Positions 56,224-64,000 of a stretch of DNA of 64,000 nt are shown here, in pieces. The translations under genes were made by a program, and so were the position numbers. The stretch lies in contig NZ_ANIJ01000023.1 in the NCBI RefSeq assembly GCF_000347035.1, positions 1 through 64,000 on the forward strand, given 5' to 3'. This DNA comes from Leptospira sp. B5-022. GTDB taxonomy: Bacteria; Spirochaetota; Leptospiria; Leptospirales; Leptospiraceae. Positions within the stretch are counted from its first letter, which is position 1, and the number at the start of each line of letters is the position of its first letter. The notes beneath the pieces are model-generated. The model was not told the origin of the DNA and ran no database searches. It saw only the letters and a program-made list of their open reading frames with translations.

Positions 56224-56610
56224 AAAAGCGAGATATTAGCTAAGTTAAGAATTTTTGTGTCTGTATTGTTGGTGCTTAGCGTTAGTTTTGATAGTACTTC
56301 TTGTTCGGATCTTGATGATCTAAATCCGTTTAACACCGTTGATGATAAGGGGGCTATGAATAACTTTATTAAACTTTGATTTATCGTAGTTGCGACCGGG
56401 CAAGCCATGGCAAATAACCCTCCGCCTTGGTCTCCTACCTCTACAAATGTGGAAGATGCGAGGGCTGAGTGGAATAAATTAGATCCTGCTAAAAAGCAGA
56501 GGCTTGTGCAATCGCATTTGCCAGTGGGGAGAAACCTCCTGCGGAGCTTTGTACGAAATAGAAAGCGAATTAACTCGGATCGGTGGCGTGGCGGAATTTC
56601 CTTGGTCAGC
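56224..56610 (+). pseudogene. Decayed small lipoprotein gene (in-frame stop, no start)
   Basis: One plus-strand frame reads a lipoprotein-like signal (LAKLRIFVSVLLVLSVSF, then STSC) and continues DLDDLNPFNTVDDKGAMNNF. It then meets a TGA at about 56378-56380 and continues in the same frame as FIVVATGQAMANNPPPW and a hydrophilic helical stretch (ARAEWNKLDPAKKQRLVQSH). No credible start codon precedes the signal. This pattern suggests a lipoprotein gene broken by a nonsense mutation. The second part alone could also start at the ATG at 56407. Confidence 0.4.
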
Positions 56611-56628
56611 ACGTTGCCGGTCTTTTCT

Positions 56629-57267
56629 TTAAGAATTCATTCCTTTCCATAACCAATCAAAGGACTCGGAAAATACCTGATCCAAATCTCCTTCTAAGAG
56701 CCAAAGGTTCTTATTTCGGAATGCCTCTTTTACTTCTTTGGGAGGATTGTGATGCTGCCAAAGCATCAATGCTAAAAAATAAAAACGTAATATAAATTTT
56801 CTGGCATTCGAGATCGTAAGTCCGGTTTCTCTGGAAAGCCAGATTCTTGCCAGTTCGTCCATTCCATCGGAAGTGTTCTTTTTGAATTCGTATAAAAAGG
56901 CACGGTCCACATTACTTTCTAAAATTCCGGGTATTATAAGGCCTACAAACATGAAAGTTTCGTTTTTGGAAAACTGATGAATGATCTTCTCCTTTAGTTT
57001 CGCTAAAGAATATTCGGGGCCTTGTAGTAACTCCGCCATTTCCTTAAAAAATAATTCCGTTTCCTGTAAATGAAGAGTAAGAAAAATTTCTTCTCTCGTT
57101 TTGAAATAAAAATAGATCACACCCTTTGTGACTCCTGCGGCCTCCGCAATCTCCTGGGTGCTGGGCAGCGGATGTTTTTGTTTCACCAGAAGCTTCCGCA
57201 AAGCAGCCACAATGGACTGCTTTCGGATCTCTTTTTCTTCCGGCCTTCTGGCTCTTTTTTTATCCAC
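56629..57267 (-). CDS. TetR-family transcriptional regulator
   Basis: About 212 aa from the GTG at 57267. The longer frame starts at a TTG (57306) inside the upstream gene. The N-terminal HTH is RKQSIVAALRKLL and IAEAAGVTKGVIYFYFKTREEIFLTLH. The C-terminal ligand-binding part is helical. It is separated by 10 bp from the SDR-type reductase gene upstream, so it is cotranscribed and likely represses that gene and itself. Confidence 0.88.
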   Translation of the reverse strand: MDKKRARRPEEKEIRKQSIVAALRKLLVKQKHPLPSTQEIAEAAGVTKGVIYFYFKTREEIFLTLHLQETELFFKEMAELLQGPEYSLAKLKEKIIHQFSKNETFMFVGLIIPGILESNVDRAFLYEFKKNTSDGMDELARIWLSRETGLTISNARKFILRFYFLALMLWQHHNPPKEVKEAFRNKNLWLLEGDLDQVFSESFDWLWKGMNS

Positions 57268-57277
57268 TCTCAGGAAA

Positions 57278-58279
57278 CTATACGGCACCCGACAACATCC
57301 AGTCAACTGTCTCTTGCAGAGATTTTTTGATAGGCATAGGCTTCCATTGGAATTCCTTTGCTAATCGATCCGAATCGTACTCCTGTTTTCTTTGGAGATA
57401 ATCTTGCACTATCTCCGAGTTGATCTGTCTATCCAAACCTGTGACTGCATGTTTGAAAGCATCCAGATAAGGCATGATACGAACGATAAAAGAAGGAAGT
57501 TCCTTTCCGGTCGTTTTTGCCTTTGGATGGATCTCCTTAACTAGTTTGCAAATTTGAGAAACGGAAAAAGTTTCCCCGGTTGCGATATATCTTCCTTGTG
57601 CGGAGGGATTTTCATAGGCAAGGATATGCGCCATCGCAACATCTCTCACATCCACATAGGAGAAAGTCATCTTCGGTGCGAAAGGAAGTTGTCCTTTTAG
57701 GATGTCTTGGATTAGCTTTAAAGAAGAAGTTGGTTGAGTGAACTGGGGACCCAAAATGGTACCAGGTAGGACAGTCACTAAGTTTAAGCCCAATTGTTTC
57801 GAAAGTTCCCAGGCCAGTTTTTCGGATTTGGTCTTGGATATTGCATAAGGTTCTTTCGCTGAATCATTCCAAGCGGATTCATTCAGAGGAGGTTCTCCTT
57901 CTGCAATTGTGCCCACTGCTGCAATGCTGGAAGTATAAATGATCTTTTTAATCCCCGCTTTATAGGCTTCTTCCAGAATATTTCTGGTTCCGTTAATATT
58001 CGGTTCCACTACTTCTTTCCACGGATCTTTAGCTGTCAGGTTGAACGCTGCTGCTACTTGAAACAGACCATCCTGTCCTTGGAGAACCTTGCGAAGAGAT
58101 TCTCTATCTCCCAAATCCGCGGAGACCAGTTTCACTCCTAACTTTTTCAGGTTGGCTGTCTTCTTTGCATCATTCGAATCTCGGACCGCAGCCGTTACTT
58201 CATAACCTCTTTCTTGAAGAAGTTTTACTAAAGAAAAACCTAAGTGTCCATTTGCACCCGTTACCAATACTTTTTGCAT
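57278..58279 (-). CDS. NAD(P)-dependent epimerase/reductase, extended SDR family
   Basis: 333 aa. The Rossmann fingerprint is TGANGHLGFSLVK (GxxGxxG) and the catalytic pair is in YAISKTKSE (YxxxK) after TSSIAAVG. Overall it resembles dihydroflavonol-4-reductase/3-beta-HSD-like extended SDRs. The substrate is unknown. AGGTAGGA precedes the ATG. It is transcribed with the TetR gene, so it probably belongs to a small inducible detoxification unit. Confidence 0.9.
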   Translation of the reverse strand: MQKVLVTGANGHLGFSLVKLLQERGYEVTAAVRDSNDAKKTANLKKLGVKLVSADLGDRESLRKVLQGQDGLFQVAAAFNLTAKDPWKEVVEPNINGTRNILEEAYKAGIKKIIYTSSIAAVGTIAEGEPPLNESAWNDSAKEPYAISKTKSEKLAWELSKQLGLNLVTVLPGTILGPQFTQPTSSLKLIQDILKGQLPFAPKMTFSYVDVRDVAMAHILAYENPSAQGRYIATGETFSVSQICKLVKEIHPKAKTTGKELPSFIVRIMPYLDAFKHAVTGLDRQINSEIVQDYLQRKQEYDSDRLAKEFQWKPMPIKKSLQETVDWMLSGAV

Positions 58280-58299
58280 GAGTTCCTACCTCGTTAATT

Positions 58300-58330
58300 A
58301 ATATACTATTAGACATTAAATAATATACTA
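58300..58330 (-). promoter_or_regulatory. Direct-repeat element in the SDR-TetR promoter region
   Basis: AATATACTA occurs at 58300-58308 and again at 58322-58330, a 22-bp period (two helical turns). They lie 20-50 bp upstream of the SDR start on the minus strand, overlapping AT-rich sequence suitable for a -10. They are candidate binding sites for the cotranscribed TetR regulator. Confidence 0.35.
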
Positions 58331-58373
58331 CTGGTAAATTATATAGCAAAAACTAATGAGGAAGGAGAAACGT

Positions 58374-58586
58374 TTGAAAATCTTCATTGCTGTCAATTTG
58401 GCAGTATTGGGAGAAAATTGTTATTGGAGCAACGATAGAAACAGAATCCGAGTGGTTTTATATAAATAGTCTCTGGAACAGAAAGCAGAATCGTATTCGG
58501 ACTATCGAAATATCAATAGGAAGAAAGGAGTAATTTATACAGCGGATGGTAGGGAAGGAGTTTCTGAAAATATAAATATTATTTAA
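58374..58586 (+). pseudogene. Possible small secreted-protein gene with in-frame TAG
   Basis: AAGGAG is followed 7 nt later by a TTG start (58374). The frame gives a short hydrophobic leader (LKIFIAVNLAVLGENC) and ends at TAG (58467-58469). The same frame continues for 38 more codons to TAA (58584-58586). It could be a 31-aa peptide or a decayed small lipoprotein. Confidence 0.25.
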
Positions 58587-58964
58587 TTAATATATTATGA
58601 ATACTTAATTATCAATGAGAAATATAATTTGTTATTACGGCCAATAAGTATATAAAATAAATATAATATTAACTTTATTTGCTTATCCCATTTGGGATAT
58701 GATTAATTTTCACTTTTTCCAAAAAGGTTCCAAGATTTATTCTTTACTAAGCGAAATTCTTTCCCTTAAGTGACGGAGAAAAGATGGAGCAATAATAAGT
58801 TTCCATATCTGACTTTGAGATGTGTGTAGATGGATTATCTCTATCTATATTCATATTTCATAAATAACTATTATCATTATGCGGGTAATGGTTAGATTTT
58901 AAACCTGTCATTCTTTGGTTTGTATGGGTTTGGACGAAGTCATGCGAAAATAGGGAGGAAGTGA
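58587..58964. other. AT-rich leader region of PA-like copy 2
   Basis: No gene recognised. The sequence is strongly AT-rich (for example TATATAAAATAAATATAATATT near 58650-58670), which contrasts with neighbouring genes and should hold the promoter of the right-hand PA-like gene. GGGAGGAAG directly precedes the ATG at 58965. The dyad seen upstream of copy 1 is absent. Confidence 0.4.
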
Positions 58965-61900
58965 ATGAAAAGTTTAGTAAATCGGAATGTTTTTGGGATC
59001 GGATTCGTTTTAATCTTAGTTCTTACCTTTTTTTCCTGCTTAGGTGATTGGGGATTCAGTAGTAGGGATGTAAATCTCTCTCGGGCGACCTGGTTAGTTA
59101 CTCAGAAAGTTCCCCTGGTTGTGGACAAGGGAGGAACCGGTGCCCCAGGAGTTGTTACACCTGTTAATAATTTATTCTTACTGCCTCCGGGAACGAAAGT
59201 AAGTGCGCAGGCATTAGGTGGCACAATTGATCCAACAGGCACTACTATCTTAAATGATTTTGATGGAGACGGAATTTTAAATATTCATGAAACCACTACC
59301 AATATTTGGGTGGCAGATTATCCGGATATAGACACAGTTATCGCCCCTCCGGTGACTATGAAGATCGAAATCCAAGAAAATTCCGTCGGAGTGCAGGACG
59401 AAATTATAAGCGAGATCAACTCCGATGATTTCGAATCTACAAAAGTGAATGGCTCCGAAAAAATCCACCAAAAGGAAGTGAACCTTAGAACGGTTCAGTA
59501 TGTTGATAAATTTTCAAGTTCTCTTTCTTTGGGGCAATCTACAGGAAGCAGCAGTAATTATGGAGCGAGTATCGGCGCTTCTAGTATTGGTCCTCAGCTA
59601 GGATTATCTTACGGCACGAGTAGTTCGAATAGTTACAATGTTGCCAATTCGATCAGCGTAGAAACCACCAAATGGAGAGATAAACCTTTTAAGAACGATC
59701 TGGATCGCGACGCGTGGAGTTTGAAATCGGAGGCCACTGGAAAGAAAGCCAGAAAATATCGATCGGAAAAAACTTCTAAAATCAACACCACTTCAAAGGT
59801 GGATGCAGATGCAGGTTATGTAAGAGCTGCATTATATATTAAAAACCAGTCGGTAAATATGCCTGTTAAACTTAAAAACATACTTTGTTCTTTAATGTTC
59901 GAAACGGGAGATGGAGATTTAATTCCTGTCACAAGTTTTAAACTTCTCAACCAGGATTATAGTCCTTTCGAAGTGGAAGTTTACGGTGGTTCTGAATTCG
60001 GTCCTTATGTGATTGAAGTAAATAAGCTCAATAGGGTGGAAGTTGAGAAGGCTATTACGGCCGGATATAATCCTAAAATTTTCATTGTCGATTACGAAAT
60101 GACTCATGTCGCCGATTCCAATTATAGATCTGCGCTTCTTAACTTTACAGGCGATAATTTAAAAATAGTAGAGGAGAATGCAAAAGGACGTACGGGGCTT
60201 GTAAAGATTTACGGGCCGAATATTAGAGAGTCTTTTAGAGTGGCTGCTTTTGATACTCCGGGAAATGCGGATCCATGTACTACTGCCTCCGCTTCGACTT
60301 TATCCCCAGGTATCACACTGCAAAAAGTTTTGAGTCGGATCGCATGTTCCGGAATAGAAATAAAATATCAAGATTATATAGTCGATTTTTCCGAGTTTGC
60401 CCCTGCGCTTGCACAATCCAGAACTCATATAAAAGGAATTAAATCGATCGGCGGTGTTGAAAATACGATTCCTTGCGATATGGTTACTTCTACAGGTTCT
60501 GATGGAGTAAGTAGAACGGCTTGCGCACAACGTCCATTTTCCTCTTGGACGGAGGAGCAAAAAAATGCCGCCGGAGTTTGGACAATTTTTTCTAACGGTA
60601 AATATTACGAATTCACTGAATACTTTAAGGACGGTCAGGCAATTCGTTATTTCGATCCTACAAGTCCTAGGAAAGCCCCGATGCTCAAAGGGACGGACTC
60701 TATCGTTTGGGCTGGAGATTATTTCGATATAGTTTATATTTCCGTAAAAGATTTTATTAAACAAGAGGAGTATTTCGGTACTAATCCTCTCGTCACAAAT
60801 GCTTCTTTTAAAATGAACACTGCCTGGGATCTGCCTGCCTTGGGTGAGAATCCTTATTATCCTGCGACTAAATCCACTTACCTAGGTTCCGCCGGTTTTG
60901 GGGAACAAATCGAACTCAACATTAAGCTGGATAAAACAAGGTATCTAAAACCTAATTTTGGTCTTCCCGAGAATGCAGGAGCATTCCAATATTTCTGGGA
61001 CTTTAAATACGATCTAAATAGGCCGGTAACTTCTAATTTATACGATATTACTCAAGCTGCTGATTTTGAGATTAGTATGAGTTTAGGCGGAACAAGAACG
61101 GACTGGATCCATATCGAAAAAGGAATTCTCCCGATCGGAAACGATAATTATAAAATCGAATCCTGCGGAAAGACCTACAGATTGGCCGAACAGACATTTA
61201 CGATCTGTTTAAGACTTCCTAATTTACATTCTTCATTAGATATTAATAATACAATTATAGATTTGTATTTGCGCCCTTCTTTGAATACTGCGTATAGAAA
61301 TACAGTTTGGCCTCTTCCTTATACGGAAGTTAAGAAAATGCGCGGAGAGTTAGGAGCTCCTACGGTTACAGGAAGTTTTTCTATTCAAGTAGCTAATCTT
61401 AGCGGTATTATGGAATTAGGGGATATTATACAGATAGAAGGCGATTCTACACCTTATACAATCGTTGGACCTGCACCTACCGTCGATTCGGAAGGAGTTT
61501 ATACGGTTAATGTGGATACTGCGATCCGTCCCGACATTAAGAAGAAAACGACTAGAGTTTATATTAACGGAAATTTAACAGGACCAGATGTTCGCTTGGC
61601 TGTAGATAACGGTTTTTATACGGAATGGACTACGCATGTAAATACGAATTTTCAAGCGGGCAATTATAATGCTGCTCAATTTAATACTCCATTCTTATCG
61701 ACGAATGCGGTAAATTGCAATACGGTAAACAACATGTTTCATCCTGCGGCTTGTCTGGGCTTCACTCCTGATTATAATGCGGTGAATTGGATGGGCGTAT
61801 TTAACCAAGGAGTGGCTGCTTGGAATTCATGGGCAGATGGAGGAAATTTCCAAGGATTCCTTGCAAACGGACTTCTTAGATTACCTGTCGCTAGCGGGAA

Positions 61901-63296
61901 ATCCTATCGTTTAGAATCAAGTAATAATGATTATTTAATAAACGAAAACGTAGGTGTTACTACGCTTTCCGAACCTAAAACAGTCTCGCAAGGTGATATT
62001 GCGCTCGCCGTTTGGAAGCAAGACAGCAATTTACGCGGTAAATTTTATCAAATTTCGACCGGATCTCCTCCTCCGGGCGCAACTACTTCTTTTCAAATCA
62101 ATTCGGTAAATAATTCCGTTACCGGGCGATTCAAATTAAAAGTATTGAATGGAAGAGCGGTAATCGCCTGGGAGAACAATGCAAACATTGTGATAGCTGC
62201 TAGGGACATGACCAGTTTTGCAGCAATCGGTACAGAGCAGCTTGTTACGACAAGATTATCTAGCGGAACTGCAAATTTTGCACTCGCTATGGGCTTGAAT
62301 AGGGCATTCGTTTTTTGGATCAACGGTTTTCCTAACGCGTATTCCATACGCGGTCAACTTTTTGATCTAAGCTCAGGAGCTATAACAGCTGTCGGTTCCA
62401 ATTTTATAACTTCTACCGGGGGAGGTAATTTACCTTATATAGATGCTGACGGGGGAGGAGGGGATCGAGTTGTAGTCGGATACGTCTATAGTAACTGGGT
62501 GGATCGTTGGTACGTAATTAATACATCGATGTATGATTGTAATACAGGACTTGCTATAGGTCCGCCAAAGCTCGTAATTTTTCACCCTGGTGGAGGCTTT
62601 ATTTGGAATTTTTGGGTCAAGGCGACCGATCAAAGCGCTCTTTCTATTTGGAAAAGATCAGATAATGCTCTTATTGGGAGAGGGATGGCTGTCCACGATA
62701 TTAGCCCATCGATTTTAGGAGGAGCTCTTTTAGGCCCCGGCAACTTTACATTAGATACGAATGTTTTAGAAGCAGATTTACAAGTTTCCGGAAACTGGGG
62801 GCTCGTATCCTACTCAAGCACAAGGAATAAAAGTGTGTATTTAAGAGTTGTTGATATGCTTGAGGGAGCATTGCAGTATGGCGGCACTCCATTTAGTATG
62901 GAATCATCCACGAAATCTACGGGAGTGCAAAGTCGTAAGCCAAGATATACTGCACTACATGATAATACGATTATCAGCCTATGGGAACATGAAGAATCTT
63001 CTAAAAAGACGATTCGTGGAAGAACGATCACTCTTTCTCCCGCTCTTGCATTAAAAGGACCGGGAGAATTTTTCCTGAGCACCACAAATTTTGGAAATCA
63101 AAGCGGTCCAGGCATAGTGTTAAACGGAACTTCCGGTTTTGCGGCTTGGTGGTCCCAGGATGCGACACAACAAAATATCCGCGGATTTAACGTTGATATT
63201 CTAAATCCGGGAGCCTTACAATACGGTTTAAATAACTTTTTCGTCGCTCCTTTGATCGAAAGAGATTATACCATTTGGTCTAGAGTTAGATTTTAA
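58965..63296 (+). CDS. Binary-toxin-B / protective-antigen-like lipoprotein, copy 2
   Basis: 1443 aa. The lipoprotein signal ends TFFSC (Cys25). It is paralogous to the 3480-7763 product along its whole length: shared RATWLVTQKVPLVVDKGG start, calcium loop DFDGDGILNIHE (98-109), VADYP and PPVTMKIEI, a Ser/Gly-rich membrane-insertion-like segment (about 182-232: SSSLSLGQSTGSSSNYG, SYGTSSSNSYN), TTKWRDKPFKND, NADAGYVRAALYIKN-type block, and a domain-3-like part with PGITLQKVLSRI and IKYQDYIVDFSEFAP. The C-terminus ends NPGALQYGLNNFFVAPLIERDYTIWSRV like copy 1. The propeller-like region diverges most. Strong Shine-Dalgarno GGGAGGAAG. A SpvB-like gene follows 60 bp downstream. Confidence 0.8.
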   Translation: MKSLVNRNVFGIGFVLILVLTFFSCLGDWGFSSRDVNLSRATWLVTQKVPLVVDKGGTGAPGVVTPVNNLFLLPPGTKVSAQALGGTIDPTGTTILNDFDGDGILNIHETTTNIWVADYPDIDTVIAPPVTMKIEIQENSVGVQDEIISEINSDDFESTKVNGSEKIHQKEVNLRTVQYVDKFSSSLSLGQSTGSSSNYGASIGASSIGPQLGLSYGTSSSNSYNVANSISVETTKWRDKPFKNDLDRDAWSLKSEATGKKARKYRSEKTSKINTTSKVDADAGYVRAALYIKNQSVNMPVKLKNILCSLMFETGDGDLIPVTSFKLLNQDYSPFEVEVYGGSEFGPYVIEVNKLNRVEVEKAITAGYNPKIFIVDYEMTHVADSNYRSALLNFTGDNLKIVEENAKGRTGLVKIYGPNIRESFRVAAFDTPGNADPCTTASASTLSPGITLQKVLSRIACSGIEIKYQDYIVDFSEFAPALAQSRTHIKGIKSIGGVENTIPCDMVTSTGSDGVSRTACAQRPFSSWTEEQKNAAGVWTIFSNGKYYEFTEYFKDGQAIRYFDPTSPRKAPMLKGTDSIVWAGDYFDIVYISVKDFIKQEEYFGTNPLVTNASFKMNTAWDLPALGENPYYPATKSTYLGSAGFGEQIELNIKLDKTRYLKPNFGLPENAGAFQYFWDFKYDLNRPVTSNLYDITQAADFEISMSLGGTRTDWIHIEKGILPIGNDNYKIESCGKTYRLAEQTFTICLRLPNLHSSLDINNTIIDLYLRPSLNTAYRNTVWPLPYTEVKKMRGELGAPTVTGSFSIQVANLSGIMELGDIIQIEGDSTPYTIVGPAPTVDSEGVYTVNVDTAIRPDIKKKTTRVYINGNLTGPDVRLAVDNGFYTEWTTHVNTNFQAGNYNAAQFNTPFLSTNAVNCNTVNNMFHPAACLGFTPDYNAVNWMGVFNQGVAAWNSWADGGNFQGFLANGLLRLPVASGKSYRLESSNNDYLINENVGVTTLSEPKTVSQGDIALAVWKQDSNLRGKFYQISTGSPPPGATTSFQINSVNNSVTGRFKLKVLNGRAVIAWENNANIVIAARDMTSFAAIGTEQLVTTRLSSGTANFALAMGLNRAFVFWINGFPNAYSIRGQLFDLSSGAITAVGSNFITSTGGGNLPYIDADGGGGDRVVVGYVYSNWVDRWYVINTSMYDCNTGLAIGPPKLVIFHPGGGFIWNFWVKATDQSALSIWKRSDNALIGRGMAVHDISPSILGGALLGPGNFTLDTNVLEADLQVSGNWGLVSYSSTRNKSVYLRVVDMLEGALQYGGTPFSMESSTKSTGVQSRKPRYTALHDNTIISLWEHEESSKKTIRGRTITLSPALALKGPGEFFLSTTNFGNQSGPGIVLNGTSGFAAWWSQDATQQNIRGFNVDILNPGALQYGLNNFFVAPLIERDYTIWSRVRF

Positions 63297-63356
63297 TTAA
63301 ATTATTTCACTCGTATTGGCTATCTGTATATGTCGATCGTATGGAATAATAAACGA

Positions 63357-64000
63357 ATGAAAAAGAAAAGTGTCGTAAGTAAAAAAAACGTACGTTTCAC
63401 TTTTCCCTTTTTCATTGGATTTCTATTTTTATTTTCATCCTGCTGGGGTGGCGCGAATATATTAGATCGGATCTGGGATAGGATAGGGGGACTTCCCCCT
63501 GGAGTATCGTTTCCTTCTCCGGGCTCGGCTCCCGCACCGGAAGGAAGCGATCTATTTTCGATTAGTACGAATCATAGCGAAACAATCGAAGACCCGAATA
63601 CAAAAGCGGAACCGTTATCCGGCGCTTTGTTTATTTCCCCTCCGGAACCGAATAATTACGGAGCAGTTTCTCTTTCTTACCCTATTTCCGTTCCTGTAGG
63701 GAGAGCGGGCGTTCAACCGAATCTTGCGATCTCTTATTCTTCTACTGGCAGCGACGGTTGGATCGGTGTCGGCTGGAATTTGGGGCTCGGGGCTATCTCG
63801 AGAACGCCGGAATACGGGGCTTTGTTTTATGATTCCAGGGATACTTTTTCTTGGAATGGAAAAAAACTCATTAAGGAATCAGGGTCCACCTCGAATGAAA
63901 ATGGAGTGTATCGGCCTGAAATCACGGACGAAAACGCAACATTATTAAAATTAACGAATATAGAGTCCGGAGGGATATGGGAAGTTTTGGATTCTTCCGG
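63357..64000 (+). CDS. SpvB/TcB-like lipoprotein (partial, N-terminal part only)
   Basis: The frame is open from the ATG at 63357 to the window edge (214 codons). An in-frame ATG at 63330 is an alternative. The lipoprotein signal FFIGFLFLFSSC is followed by PGSAPAPEGSDLFSISTN and the SpvB block VPVGRAGVQPNLAISYSS, GWIGVGWNLGLGAI and RTPEYGALFYDSRDTF. These are nearly identical to the left-hand copy (start 3453). It lies 60 bp downstream of PA-like copy 2, the same order as on the left. The C-terminus and any toxic domain are outside the window. Confidence 0.85.
   Translation, partial: MKKKSVVSKKNVRFTFPFFIGFLFLFSSCWGGANILDRIWDRIGGLPPGVSFPSPGSAPAPEGSDLFSISTNHSETIEDPNTKAEPLSGALFISPPEPNNYGAVSLSYPISVPVGRAGVQPNLAISYSSTGSDGWIGVGWNLGLGAISRTPEYGALFYDSRDTFSWNGKKLIKESGSTSNENGVYRPEITDENATLLKLTNIESGGIWEVLDSS

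Noticed and set aside
1..64000. CRISPR arrays, tRNA or rRNA genes, insertion sequences, prophage genes
   Set aside because: Scanning by eye showed no regularly spaced identical repeats, no cloverleaf with a GTTCGANTC arm and acceptor match, and no transposase, integrase or structural phage motifs. A tool-based scan would be needed to exclude them fully.

Overview
This window reads as Leptospira chromosomal DNA. The reasons are: a moderate-GC genome with many lipoproteins whose signal peptides end in short, non-canonical lipoboxes (IGC, FSC, LTSC, LYC, QC); the DapL route to lysine; LpxI and LpxB together; a Rho with an acidic N-terminal insertion; AlkB; and several conserved hypotheticals of spirochete type. 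The species cannot be fixed by eye. The base composition looks higher than that of the classic pathogen L. interrogans, so a species of the intermediate group is my guess.

The two ends carry the most unusual material. At the left (1-7763, minus strand) a 1427-aa lipoprotein gene is followed after 26 bp by a large gene that runs off the window. At the right (58965-64000, plus strand) there is a paralogous pair in the same gene order. The first protein of each pair has a DxDxDG calcium loop, a Ser/Asn-rich segment and further blocks resembling the B component of anthrax/clostridial binary toxins (protective antigen, PA). It continues into a long repeat-like C-terminal half where PA has its receptor-binding domain. 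The second protein has a SpvB/TcB-type N-terminus and, in the left copy, FG-GAP-like repeats. Two inverted copies of a membrane-anchored, PA-like plus SpvB-like module are the best candidate for an undescribed system here.

Between them is mostly core genome with some accessory genes. 8163-13556 (minus): a TonB-dependent receptor, two lipoproteins (one probably a beta-helix) and a small secreted protein. 13729-15417: a GGDEF-EAL protein with a degenerate GGDEF. 15956-17077: alkane monooxygenase with a good promoter and terminator. 17209-21644 (minus): Nudix hydrolase, MFS exporter and M1 aminopeptidase. 21701-27187 (plus): UvrD-type helicase, TPR lipoprotein and AsmA-like protein. 27326-34834 (minus): a compact seven-gene run sucC-sucD-tolC-SH3 protein-fmdB-lpxI-lpxB, joining TCA-cycle, envelope efflux and lipid A functions. 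35331-39375: a rhodanese-like lipoprotein lacking its second catalytic loop, DoxX, RuvA and an NAPE-PLD-like metallohydrolase. 39567-43645: fatty acid desaturase plus RND transporter. 43799-44457: a small helical protein plus nucleotidyltransferase pair. 44764-47291: pyrB, a DUF2203 protein and dapL. 47491-53603: two hypotheticals, a PAS/Fis-HTH regulator, rho, rpmE, an IscU-like/pentapeptide fusion and a small SH3-like protein. 53740-58279: lipoproteins, an alpha/beta hydrolase, TetR and an SDR-type reductase.

Several intergenic gaps hold members of a short imperfect palindromic repeat built from CTCYGTG/CACRGAG heptamers with a period of about 9 bp. I found six copies (15680, 36525, 43663, 44561, 47305, 54063). 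No rRNA, tRNA, CRISPR array, insertion sequence or phage gene was recognised. Homology statements rest on motif recognition by reading, not on database searches.
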